Shown here: piece after piece, positions 1 through 10,098 of the stretch
Numbering within the stretch: position 1 is the stretch's first letter
Layout of the letters: each line of letters starts with the position of its first letter
Assembly (NCBI RefSeq): GCF_019279795.1
Contig: NC_056743.1
Coordinates: forward strand, 871,580,478-871,644,477
Origin: Protopterus annectens
Lineage: Eukaryota; Chordata; Ceratodontiformes; Protopteridae
Reading direction: 5' to 3'
DNA length: 64,000 bases
The notes under the pieces: generated by a model
What the model was told of the DNA's origin: nothing
The model's database searches: none
Seen by the model: the letters and a program-made list of their open reading frames with translations, nothing else
Program-made: the position numbers and the translations under genes

Positions 1-239
1 CTTTACTAGCTTGGTCCTACATTATTTAAAAACACCATTGATAAAATGTCACACAGTGTAATAATATATTGATGTTCGTATTCTGTGTAGTCCAATAAAA
101 ACTCAGACTGTATTCCAAAATCTATAGGTATAACCATAAACAAGGAATCAACATCTAAGATAAGGAAAAAACTGTTTTTCAAATTCGTACCTACTGGCCA
201 ATCATATAGGTACTGTAAGAAGTTACTAGTAATCACGTA
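1..239 (-). pseudogene. Penelope-like element RT palm fragment (inverted partner)
   Basis: The minus-strand reading frame carries the motif LDVDSLFMVIP followed by DFGIQ. This matches the conserved LDV.SLYT.IP palm motif (first catalytic Asp) of Penelope-like reverse transcriptases. Upstream of it is a stretch reading FLQYLYDWPVGTN, which in the family lies just before that motif. The frame begins near 236 and runs off the left window edge. It is the direct continuation of the protein segment that lies on the opposite strand at 300-774, so the two are halves of one element in head-to-head orientation. There is no complete ORF and I judge it a dead copy. Family assignment rests on motif recall, not on a search. 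Confidence 0.6.
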
Positions 240-774
240 AAATGGTACCAGTCCTTAAAAACTTTTCCTTAGCTGTGACTCCAAATATTTAGAAGCTGGT
301 TTGGTTATCCAGCCTCATACAATGCAGAGATTTCCTTCTTGTATGGAAAATGGAAGATGAGCTCCATTTATAACCTTACCCCAAATGAACAGGCAGCTAT
401 GAGGGATTTAGCTAAAAAAACAGTGAGATAGTAATTAAGCCTGCAGACAAAGGTGAGGGAACAGTAGTAATGGACACATCCTTTTACTTAAATACAATGC
501 TTGAAATGCTCTCCACGTCTGATTATGTTAAGATATCCATTCAAGAGAAAAATGCAATAGTCAAACATGTTTTAGAATGCTTGCAAAGTTTATATATAAA
601 CAAGAGAATAGACAAGGAGCTATCTAATTATTTGATGGTTAGGAATCCAAAAGTACCAGTGATATATGGTGTACTCAAGCTCCAAAAATCTGTTTCTGGT
701 CCAACAATGAGACCAATCATTTCAGGCCAAGGCTGGATAACACAACTAGCTTCTGACATGAAACATGAACCAAT
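240..774 (+). pseudogene. Penelope-like element RT finger fragment
   Basis: The plus-strand frame at about 427-774 reads IVIKPADKGEGTVVMD, then a spaced helix-rich stretch, then RNPKVPVIYGVLKLQK and GPTMRPIISGQGW. These correspond to the PADKGGAVVI, P..Y.LPKIHK and RPIVSG blocks that begin the reverse transcriptase of Penelope-like elements. An upstream piece (NLTPNEQAAMRDLAK, about 374-418) joins this frame only through a frameshift near a run of A at 413-421. The frame is cut at 775 by a small TIR element. The following palm block is missing here and appears inverted at 1-239. This is an inactive fragment of a retroelement pol gene. Confidence 0.7.
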
Positions 775-849
775 GTAAGTAAACAAAATACCTAGGTGGT
801 GGGCTACACTCCCTACACCCCTGATGTGAGGGGCTGCACCCCCATACCC

Positions 850-880
<31 letters not shown>

Positions 881-939
881 CCAGCTCCAGGATCACACTA
901 CAATGGAGAAAAGGGCATGTTGGACAAGTGTTTACTTAC
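775..939. mobile_element. Small TIR element with shared core, ends GTAAGTAAAC
   Basis: The segment is bounded by GTAAGTAAAC at 775-784 and its reverse complement GTTTACTTAC at 930-939. It has a C/G-rich part (795-850), a (TA)n run, and a block at 880-915 (GATCACACTACAATGG then AGAAAAGG). That block is the reverse complement of a block in two other short elements here, at 59970-60010 and 62570-62600. It directly interrupts the Penelope-like reading frame at 774, consistent with insertion. There is no coding capacity. I infer a non-autonomous DNA transposon (MITE). No clear target duplication was seen. Confidence 0.5.
853..880. repeat. (TA)n microsatellite
   Basis: Uninterrupted TA dinucleotides inside the small TIR element. 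Confidence 0.95.
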
Positions 940-2704
940 CCTGGGAAAAGTTTGTCAATCCAGTATTTTAGTTTTTGCGATTTTCATCTTGGGAAAATGA
1001 CGTTTATAGGTGTCAATATTTCAAAGTAGATCCATTCCAAAGTTTGAAAGAACCTGTGCTTGTGAAACATGATTTGAATAGACTTCTGCTCATATTTACA
1101 TTATTACTGGAAATACAAACTGTATATTAGAGCGAGGTGAAACACTGCTCCTTCTGTGTTCAAACTTTGCAGTCTTCTATTTCAGACCGGTTCATTTTGC
1201 TGTGATTAATTTTTCCTGGTCTTTCTTAAAATAAGTATGAAATCCTTGCTCTCCTCCCAAAAAATATTTTGGGCTTGGAATTAATGCACATATATTCCAA
1301 GTGTTGCTCCAGTTAGAAAACAAGAGGACTTATGAAGAATGCTTGATTTAGAAAGGATCCAATAAAATTTACAGTAGTTGTAATGGAAATTTCCAAAAAG
1401 AAAATCCTTCCTGAAAGCTAAACATTCCAGAATGACGTGCTCAGTTAAGATCTGTTTGGGTGCATTCTGAATGCAAAAAATAATAGGATGGAATATATTC
1501 TTTGATAATAGCCAAGTAACTAAATGGTGTCATTTTGCCTTTAAACAAAATGAAAATTCTAATGCTTACATGCTGTTGTTTGATACAATATAGTTCATGT
1601 CACAGTTGCTTGAGCTTCATAGCTTGTAGTGCTAGATGAGTGTGAGTTGTTCATCTTTCCATTTAGGAACAATTTGTTTTCTTTTTTATTGTGTGGTATT
1701 TTTCATTTTCCAGAAGTGCAGCCTCCTGGAGAAAGACCAAGAAAGCTTTCTGCTGTCTGCTAGTGATCCTTGTTTCTCCAATCAGCAGCCACCTCAGTCA
1801 AAGTATAATAAAGTAAAGGTGTTTGATAGGGAAACCCTCCACTTTGTGAGGTTTAGAGGAAACACTTTTTTGTTGCTTTGTTTCATTTGCTAATAAACCT
1901 CGGTCTTGTGTATGCTAAGAGCATGTATACTTAAGCTATGGATTTCAATCTATGTTAATTAGAGATTTTTGAATCAGGGTATGGTGCTTTAAGGAGTAAT
2001 AGAACAGCTTACCTCAACTTACTTTGTGTTCTACTGCTCTATGAGAATGAATGCCAGCAAAATTAATAATAGAAAAATGAATACAAAATCCAGAATTTTC
2101 AAAACATATAGAGTTTTAAAATCATAGTATACATTGGAATGTCTTACTACTGAGAAATAAAAGCACTAGAAATTTATTTTGTAACTCAGGGAACTGTATA
2201 GCTTCACAGACCCTGCATCCTGAGGTATGTGTGTGTGTTTGGGAGGGTCTTTTTTTATACACTTCCATGGTTCTAAGTATGCTAACTGCACTGCTGTTGT
2301 TTAACTGGAAAAAATATTATATTACATTGTAAAATATGATGCAGCCATGGGTTAGTAAACATAGAGTAAGGGCATGTGGGGATGACGCCCCACATTTGCA
2401 TATAAATGGAGGCAGAGTCCCTTCATTTCACCTTTTATTTGTTAATGTTATTGATTTTATTTCTTTTGTCTTTTGAAATGTATTTTGTAGTATTCTGAAA
2501 CTGGAGTTCCTATTCTATTATTAGAAATGTGTTTATTCTACGAATTCAACATTTTTGAATTAATTTTAAGGTGTGTTTTTTCAGGTATTTTTCCAACATT
2601 GGTTACCCTGCTTTTTATTAGGTTTATGCTTTGTCATCCTGCAACATTAACCTTCCCCATTAATAGTGGTAAAACCCTACAATACCCATGGACAGCCCTT
2701 TTCT
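940..2704. other. No supported gene; AT-rich unique-looking DNA
   Basis: An 85-codon open frame at 1636-1893 has a polypyrimidine tract and AG near 1713 but no recognisable domain, and its downstream donor is weak. Nothing else here could be assigned. Confidence 0.5.
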
Positions 2705-3012
2705 TTCATTGTTAGGGGGACATATCTCTAAACTGTACAGAATTTTGCAGGATGTCCAGATTTTTGCCTCATATTGTTCTGTTCCCCATAACAAATGTGT
2801 TTTTTGATAAATCACTGGGATGATCTAAGGATTAAAGTTGCTAAATAATGACATGCATTTCAGTTTTGGACTTCATATCCTTCAGAAAATGCATGCTAAC
2901 AAAAATCCTGTTATTCTAGCAACTTTCTAAGTTTATAAGAGTAACATTTAAAATGTGTCCCCATTTCTATGCATTTGTCCCCATGTCAGGCTTTACCCAG
3001 ATTGTTTGTGCT
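2705..3012 (+). repeat. Dispersed repeat RepX, copy 1
   Basis: This non-coding stretch is homologous to two other places in the window: 20545-22800 (split by a LINE) and, reversed, 63505-63835. Shared landmarks are CATATCCTTCAGAAAA.TGCATGCTAA, AACTTTCTAAGT and GGCCTTTGTCC-like text near the right side. No long ORF or tRNA-like head was found, so the class is unknown. The 81-bp tandem array starts where it ends. Confidence 0.6.
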
Positions 3013-3336
3013 GAGCAGCTGAGAGATACGGGGACACCTTATGAATAACTTCATTTCTCCAGGTAGAAGGAGACAGGACTTGAGTGCCATTCTGAGCAGT
3101 TGAGAGATACGGGGACATCTTATCAATAACTTCATTTCTCCAGGTAGAAGGAGACAGGACTTGAGTGCCATTCTGAGCAGTTGAGAGATATGGGGACATC
3201 TTATCAATAACTTCATTTCTCCAGGTAGAAGGAGACAGGACTTGAGTGCCATTCTGAGCAGTTGAGAGATACGGGGACATCTTATGAATAACTTCATTTC
3301 TCCAGGTAGGAGGAGACGGGACTTGAGTGCCATTCC
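3013..3336. repeat. 81-bp tandem repeat, four copies
   Basis: Four near-identical 81-bp units, each containing GAGATACGGGGACA and CTTCATTTCTCCAGGTAG. Because 81 is a multiple of three and few stops occur, two overlapping minus-strand frames stay open (115 and 95 codons) and translate to repeats of 27 residues. I take these as by-products of the period, not genes. Confidence 0.93.
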
Positions 3337-5014
3337 TTTATTCTCCCTACTTCAGAAATGCTTACTTGCCACAGTGTACACTGTGGTAGTCTTTAGTCAG
3401 ATGCCTGCTCCCACACAGTGACTGCCTGCAATGTGCTCTGAAAACCTGGCCCAACATGTAGAATCTGCTTAAACACAAGCCTCTACAAGGAGGTGCTGTT
3501 GCAGTAGTGCTCCTTTCTTACCACCCTATTTGTAGATTAGACTGCACCAGTAACTCACGCACACACCCCACCTGCTTGGCCAAATCTTCCACTGCTTGGC
3601 TGTGTTACTTGAACCCAGTGCCACTATTGCAAGAGACAAGGGTTCATTCCTCTGTACCACCACACAGGCTCCCTGCAGGATGACTACATCTGTAGGCTTT
3701 AATATTTTTTTCTAACTATAAATCAAGGAATATCTTACTGTTGGCATCTGCGGGGTCTTCTGTAGCCCATAGTGGCTGCCATATTTTCCTAACTGCTCTT
3801 TTGACTAATCCTACCATAACTCTCAACCTCTGAACATTAACAGTTATAGTGGTGGCTTTTAAAAGTCTTTGTAGAGGTTGAAAAAGTGGAGCATGTTGTC
3901 ATTTTTTGACAATAGCGGGTTTTTAGATACTGGAACTTGTATAAATAATGCTGCAGAATCTCTACCTAGGCTAAGTTCTGTTATTCAATAATGTGCATTC
4001 CTGTAAACAGGTGTTAGATGATGAGAAGCACCAGTAAACCCCATTGAGCAAGCCTACACTGGGGTGCAAAAATCATAATGCTATGCACAAATCACAGCAG
4101 ACGACAGGAGTTAACTGCTACTGCTTTTATGAATTTAGCTGTATACAGGTAGCAAGTGCATATGAAGATATTTAAACAAAATGAACTGTGCTATGCAACT
4201 AACATGCTTTCTGCCTCACTTTCTGAGATTATTTTCTATAGTCACATAACTACAAGTCTTAGCTTCTTCCCACAAGCCCCACTAGGATATACCTTTCTTC
4301 TAAATAATATGGCCATCAAAGATCCAGAATGGATTAATTCTTACTCTGATTTACTATATATAGAAACCCCACGGCTATATGTTTAACCTGCAGATCAGGG
4401 CAGATTGTCTTTCAACATTTACCTGTGCTGTCTGTCAGCATTTTGTCATTAAGTGCTTATTACTGCAATTACATTCCCTTTGAATTTGGGGCTTTGAAAT
4501 CTGCTTCAAATTTAAAGTAAGTTTATCTTTAACATTATATGATGCTGTTACATGAGTTTTGTTATTGTTAGTCAACCCTGATATGTTCACTGAATATAGT
4601 TTTCAGTCATTTCCTTATTTCATAAACAGAGGATGATGTTTTTTAAAAGTAGGCTACAAATATTTTATATGTTTGTGAACTTTTTCAATAAATTAAAAAG
4701 CATGGTTTTACTTTTTAATTCAACTAAATCTTGCATATGAATACATATATAATTTGCTAATGAGATATGTACTTTGAACATGTGTTGGGCAAAATGTACA
4801 TGTATTTTGTGAAACAGCCTTTTACAAATATTTTATAGAAAATTATTTATGCGCATGCATGTATCTGTATATATGTATGCATAAATATATATATATGTAC
4901 ACAGACCCATTCTATTAATTTACTTTGCTTTCAGGAAATTGTCCAGTGTCCAACTTATGACTTAAAAAAGTCATCCTTTTGGGAAGGAGAAGTGGCTTTT
5001 TGGCATTTTTATTT
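3337..5014. other. No supported gene; possible old tRNA-like SINE debris
   Basis: Mostly AT-rich. Around 3560-3680 there is a box-B-like GGGTTCATTCC next to TGTACCACCACACAGG, reminiscent of the head of a decayed SINE, but too degraded to call. The 4156-4386 open frame has no recognisable domain. Confidence 0.4.
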
Positions 5015-5331
5015 ACATACATACATACATACATACAAATGTTCCAAGCACGGGCAATAAAGCCCTTCTAGCTTGCCAATATGCCAAAACACTTGTTCCC
5101 ACAATAAATGTCCAGGCTGTTCTTAAAAATATCTAAACTAGCACTTGCTTTAATATAATTTGGTAGTCTGTTCCATGCATCAGCTACTCTGTCAGAGAAC
5201 TAATTAGTACACTTCTCATTCCTATAGAATCTTCTACATAGGTTATCTGACGATACTTTAGTACTTTTTGATAACCCCAAACATTCCCAGAGGTAGTTGT
5301 CCCTAAATACCCTATATACCTGAATAAGATC

Positions 5332-6760
5332 TCATCTTAAATATCTGTAAGAGACACTGTACAAGTTCAGATATTTTAGTCCTTCATAATAGCTTAGATT
5401 TTCACATCCATGGATGCCCTTAGTATATTTCCACTGTACTCTTTCCAGTTTATTCATGCTTGTTTTCTTATAGGGTTTCCATATTGTTATTCCATACTCA
5501 AGTTTGGGTCTAATGTAACTAACAAACAATGACTTCATTATGTTTGAATTCCTAGACTTTATAAATCTTTTTAAACAACCTATAGTTCTATAACTATCAT
5601 TAGCCATTTGGCTGATATGATTAGAAAAACTCATAGCTGAATCTACCCATATACCCAGGTCCTTAAATGAGTCTACAGTTTCAATCACTGTGTGCTGTAT
5701 TAAATATTCACCTTTCAGTTTATGTCTCCCAAATCTCATATGCTTAGTTATTGATGTATTTATCAGCATATTATTCTCCTGTGCCCAAATGGTCAAATTA
5801 TTTTGCAGACATGCCTTATCTGTAACACTTGTAATCAGTTTACCCAATTTCAGGTAATCAGCATGTAGACTGTAGAACACCTCAGATGAAAAAGTAAGGT
5901 CTGAAAGATACAATCTAAACAAGGGCCTAGTACAGAGCCCTGTGGGACACCTTGATCGTAACCAGGGATACTTGCCATGTCCTATTTGTAAGCCATGCAG
6001 CTATCCATCTTATCAACAGTACATCAATACCTAGTTGTGCTAATTTATTGATCAGTGCTTTGTGCATGACCCTGTCAAATGCTAAAGTTAAATCTATATA
6101 AATCACATCACAGCATAATTTCTCATTAGTAGCTGTTATTATATTGTTATAGAACATCATGTTACAGGTGGTAATAGATCTATTTTCAACTTATGCATGT
6201 TGGTATATGGTTTCAACTCCCAACCTATCCAGTTCTGACAATAACTTATCCAGTATTACCTTCTCCATTATTTTTCCACAACATGAAAGGAGACTTAAGG
6301 ATCTATATGATTCTGGGTTTGTCCTACTCCCCTTTCCCTTAAAGATAGGTTTAATAAGTGCATGTCTCCAATCTTGAGGAATCTCCCCATATTTATATGA
6401 CCTAGTGAATAATAGATGTAATGGCAGTGTAAGTTCTTGCTTAAGTGTTCTCAGGTCATTGTTACTTATTCTGTCTCTTCCCTGCACTTTGTTTGGATCC
6501 AGTTTGCACAGTTCTTTTTCAATATAATCTAATTTGATTCCAGTATCTGGGGATACCTGGATGCCACTAGGACAACTTACCACCCCTTTTGTGGAGACAA
6601 ACTGTTTTACATAAGATTTTGTAAATATATCTATAATTTGTTGTGTCTGAGAATAAATTTTGGAATCTGCACACAGTTTATCAATTTGCGTATCTTTACT
6701 CCTTCCACATCTTATGTATCTATAAAAAGGTTTCATATTATGCTCAATATCTTTATATAA
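5332..6760 (-). pseudogene. LINE reverse transcriptase and C-terminal domain, broken
   Basis: Three successive frames build one RT. 6736-6191 has the linker plus KPIFKGKGSRTNPESYR..SLLS. 6160-5927 has YIDLTLAFDRVMHKALI (RT motif A with Asp) and WLTNRTWQV. 5922-5332 has the active-site region HADYLKLG, where YADD-type motifs are expected, followed by the thumb FKDLGIWVD and RPKLEYG blocks. The joints near 6160-6190 and 5922 are frameshifts, and the PQGSVLGP block between them is only readable out of frame. The copy cannot encode active enzyme. Confidence 0.85.
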
Positions 6761-7029
6761 ATTTTGTTAAAATTTTTCTTGATCTTGTCTAACACTGTGC
6801 TTAATCTGTTTGTCCAGCTCATTTATTTCAGTTTTCAAAGTTGTAGTTCGACCTCTCTTCCATTTCTTATATTTTTTTGTCTTTCACCTTAATCAGTTAT
6901 CTTGTTCTTATGGAAATATAGCCCCCTGATGCTACGTGCCTAGATCCTGATGTTAAACATTTTTTTTTTGCTTTTTGCACTCAAACAATTTTTCTTTCAA
7001 AACTTTCCACATTCCATTCCATTCCATCA

Positions 7030-7800
7030 TTACATTCCATCTGCAGTTTTTCCACTGAACACCTCACTCCAGTTAGTTTTATATAGTAACTGTTTTGCTT
7101 CCCTATAATCTGTAATTAACATCCTGTGCACTGGCTTAGATTTCAGTTTGGCAGAATTATCTAGCAACAAATTAACCTTAATGACCCCATGATCACTGCA
7201 CATCAATGGTGGTAAAACTTGACTTGAAGTTACAGCCATTTCTTTGGGAACACAAACAATATCTAGTATATTCCGTCCCCTGGTAGGTTGTTTTACAATC
7301 TGAAGCATTTGTTGTTCCTGAATATACTCTGTGAATAATTTCTTTACTAACATTGTTGAATCAGTATTATTCCAGTCTGTTTCTGGTAAATTTAAGTCCC
7401 CAGCTAATATTATTCTTCCTTCCTGTGTTTCATGTAAGAAATGTGTGAATTCCTCTAGGTCATCTGCACTTGACTTTGGTGGTCTGTACACTCCAACAAT
7501 TGTTATATGTTCCAGGGTTGTCTTTACTGTCACAGTTACACAGTCTATAGTATTGGTGTTATCACTGAACATGCAATAATCACAAGTCTAATAGCTATCT
7601 TTAATCCCTATCATAACACCTCCACCTGATTTTTTGTTAGAATGTCTGTTGCAGTAAAAACATTTATACCCTGACAGAACTGGTTTTCAGTCATTGTTCT
7701 TTAACCATGTTTCACAAACTATAACATCAATCTTGTGGAAATGTAGCAAATTTTCTAATAAAACAAAATTATTATTAATGCTCCTAGCATTAACAACCAT
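7030..7800 (-). pseudogene. LINE AP-like endonuclease domain
   Basis: The frame 7572-7030 includes ITIVGVYRPPKSS, IILAGDLNLPETDW (the conserved GD.N block), LDIVCV, and LMCSDHGVIKV (the SDH block with the catalytic His). This order is diagnostic for the endonuclease of non-LTR retrotransposons. It nicks target DNA to prime reverse transcription. The N-terminal part, with the metal-binding Asn and Glu, is only in frame-broken sequence at 7580-7800. It sits between the esterase and the RT of the same element. Confidence 0.85.
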
Positions 7801-7914
7801 CAGAGATGCATCAAATGCTGCTATCTGTGAACTGTTACATTTTTGACCTGGCAAAAATCCTGGCTAGTGTTTGTCAAATATTGCAAAATATCTGCTGCAA
7901 AAATTCTCTTCCCT

Positions 7915-8290
7915 GATCTAGACAAATGCACATCATCCTGTCTGAACACTTGTGCCCAAAAGAAGGCTTGGATGCTCTACGCATTTTCAGTTTTTAAAAC
8001 AGGACATTTTTTCCATGTAGGTGTTTATCCAAAAAATCTTTTCAGTCACAGTGACCGGACTATCCTTTCTATACGTGATTTGTGAAAAATATGTCCTAAC
8101 ACCAGTACAAGCTATACTATCTAGGAGGGCTGTCAGTTCCCGAATAACAGTCAGAGCATCTTTGTTGGTGACATCATTTGTACCAACATGAATAAAAACA
8201 GATCCATACTTCCTTACATTAAGGCGTTCCAAGGCTCGTTTCACATCTTCTATTTTTGCTCCTGGCACGCATAACACTACTCGATGTTCA
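7915..8290 (-). pseudogene. SGNH/GDSL-type esterase domain of LINE ORF1
   Basis: The 96-codon frame 8277-7987 reads CVPGAKIEDV, then SVFIHVGTNDV, the block III G.ND motif of SGNH hydrolases. After a frameshift, another frame at about 7944-7915 carries QDDVHLSRSG, the catalytic D.H.L block at the end of the domain. The usual block I Ser region should lie upstream near 8300-8350 but is not readable. Such domains are known in ORF1 of zebrafish L2 and some CR1 LINEs. The copy is broken by at least one frameshift. Confidence 0.7.
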
Positions 8291-8476
8291 TTATCATCTC
8301 TGCAAATATACGTATCAGTTCCTCTAATAATTGAATCTCCAGTTACAAGAATATCTTTGCTGGCCTGCTCTGAAGAATCTTCAGCTTCTAGTACAGTGAT
8401 ATCTGCTGTATCAATTGTTATGAAGAATAGATCTTCATCATTATTAGTCTTATTAATTCTACTTTTTCATTATGTA

Positions 8477-9281
8477 TTAAATTCTCATCCAGCTGGCATT
8501 GCAAATCCACAGCTTGAGCCATGTAGTCAACATCTGTCTTTCTCCTCTTTTTGTTGCAGTAATGTTCTTCAATCCTTCCACATTCAGTTTTGATTTCTTC
8601 CTTTTCACCTGCCCCTTGCCTCTTTTTTCTACCTTTTTCATTGGAAAGGTGATGCCTTTTTCTGTAGACTTAGGGTTTTCTGATAGACATATCTTCATTC
8701 CCTCTCACCAGTGTGTTACATAACAAAGCAGAATCCTTTTTACTACGTATTCTCTTTCCTTTACAATCATTAGTCAGGTTCTTTTTCTTCCTTGTTATTT
8801 GTTGAGAACTTCTTCCTTTCTTTCTTTTTTTGTTTCCTTCTAAACAAACTGGATCCTCAGATTGCTGAGTACTTGTATCCACAATTCCATAATTCTCAGG
8901 GGCCTCATTATGTTTCATAGGGGTTGAATGTTCTTTGCAGAAAATAGATGCATCATTTCCTAAATCTGTTCTATTTGTTCTATGCCTAACATTATTTATT
9001 TCATCAGTCCAGTCATTAATATATGACACAACAGTTCTCCAAGCCATGCCAATTGCACAAGTGCAATCATTATCATTAAGTCGAGATTTGCTTCTAACAA
9101 TGGTAAGCAAATCATCCAACTTTTGACACGAGGAACAAGGATCACCAGTGTTATCAGCTGTTACCTTTAAATATGCATAGCATTTATTATACTGCATAAG
9201 ATACTTGTGCATTAGCAAATCGTTAATTGCATATTCATTTAAGGAATCCATATTCAGTTTTAATTGAATAAAATATTGCAA
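8477..9281 (-). pseudogene. LINE ORF1 N-terminal region
   Basis: A 203-codon frame (9281-8670) continues, after a frame change near 8690, in a 73-codon frame to about 8477. The N-terminal third has CSSC and CTC cysteine pairs (PCSSCQKLDD, DNDCTCAIG). The rest is Lys/Arg-rich, with clusters such as KKRKKGRSS and TRKKKNL, as expected for a nucleic-acid-binding ORF1 product. The methionine near 9250 (MDSLNEY) could also be a start. The region immediately precedes the esterase domain, so the original ORF1 was probably one protein with a basic N terminus and esterase C terminus. Confidence 0.55.
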
Positions 9282-9290
9282 AGGAAAAAA

Positions 9291-9770
9291 TTACACAAAG
9301 TATAATTATTTGACAGATGCACTTTGTTTTCAATATATTTATTTATTCATTTATATATTTACCTAGTTATATTCATGAGCTATGCCTCATTCATTTCCAT
9401 TTTAACACAAGGAGATTGCTTAGAAATCTTTTTTAACTATATTTTATAACACACAAGTATATGACCATGTCTAACATAACTTCCTTCATCTTTGGTTTAT
9501 ATAATAAGCCACTCTTCTTAAGATGGGTTTTATGGACTAACCAGTTCTAGCTCCAAGCTTCAGTAGATCCTCCGACATCTCCTATGTCTTACCACAATCA
9601 CATGACTGGCCACCCCTACTGTTCTTTTCTGATCTAACTTACATGTGTCCATTTGCCAGGCTGTACTCATGACGTTTGTTTTGTGATGTAGGACCTTTTT
9701 ATTTATCCTACTGAGGCTTGGGCACAGATTCAATAGGTGGGGGGGGGGGCAAATCAGGGCTAGGGTCCAT

Positions 9771-9773
<3 letters not shown>
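9291..9773. other. No supported gene
   Basis: AT-rich flank of the LINE with a short ATTTATTT-type run at 9335-9365. Nothing else recognised. Confidence 0.5.

Positions 9774-9816
<43 letters not shown>
9774..9816. repeat. (TG)n microsatellite
   Basis: About 21 uninterrupted TG units. The open frame over it (Val-Cys repeats) is an artefact of the repeat. Confidence 0.97.
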
Positions 9817-9817
<1 letters not shown>

Positions 9818-9829
9818 TGGGAATTCAAA

Positions 9830-10098
9830 TTTTATTTATTTTATTTATTTAACATTTATTTACCGGGAAAGTCCGACTTGGAATGAAGCCAATTTTCAGT
9901 GGAGGCCCGGGGAGAAATGCTTCAGATGCATGTCTTTGCAATGTGGGAGGAAACCGGAGCACCCAGAGGAAACCCACACAAATGCAGGGAGGATATGCAG
10001 ACTCTGCACAGAAGGCACCCCAGCTGAAAATTAAACCGGAGAACCTCTTGCTGTTAGACGACAATGCTACAGCTGCACCACTGCGCTGTCCACCAATG
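9830..10098 (-). mobile_element. tRNA-headed SINE with LINE B-like tail
   Basis: Read on the minus strand, the element starts near 10098 with GCAGTGGTGCAGCTGTAGCA (A-box-like) and a degenerate B box near 10040 (GGTTCTCCGGTTTAATTTTC). It continues through the reverse of GGGAGGAAACCGGAGCACCC (9950), a body common in fish and amphibian SINEs. Its last 90 bases (9920-9835, with CAGTGGAGGCCCGGGGAGAAA and an ATTTATTT tail) match the 3' ends of LINE B at 43485-43570 and 53330-53400. The tail match suggests it was mobilised by LINE B. The long open frames here are chance. Confidence 0.7.

Larger units (their letters stand above)
5015..9290 (-). mobile_element. Decayed CR1/L2-group LINE with esterase ORF1
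   Basis: A nearly full set of LINE parts lies in order on the minus strand: ORF1 with Cys motifs (9281 to about 8480), an SGNH esterase (about 8280-7915), an AP-like endonuclease (about 7800-7030), and reverse transcriptase with C-terminal domain (about 6760-5332). It ends in a short tetranucleotide tail, (ATGT)n on the minus strand at 5018-5037. Esterase-bearing ORF1 proteins are known from CR1 and L2 clade LINEs. Several stops and frameshifts break the frames, so it is inactive. It is distinct from LINE A and LINE B in this window, both in sequence and in its tail. Confidence 0.8.

Noticed and set aside
1636..1893. 85-codon frame with upstream polypyrimidine-AG, possible exon
   Set aside because: No recognisable domain, a weak donor, and no partner exons nearby.
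2986..3333. Two overlapping minus-strand frames of 115 and 95 codons with perfect 27-residue repeats
   Set aside because: They arise from an 81-bp tandem array whose length is divisible by three. Two frames are open at once and there is no start context, domain or flanking gene.
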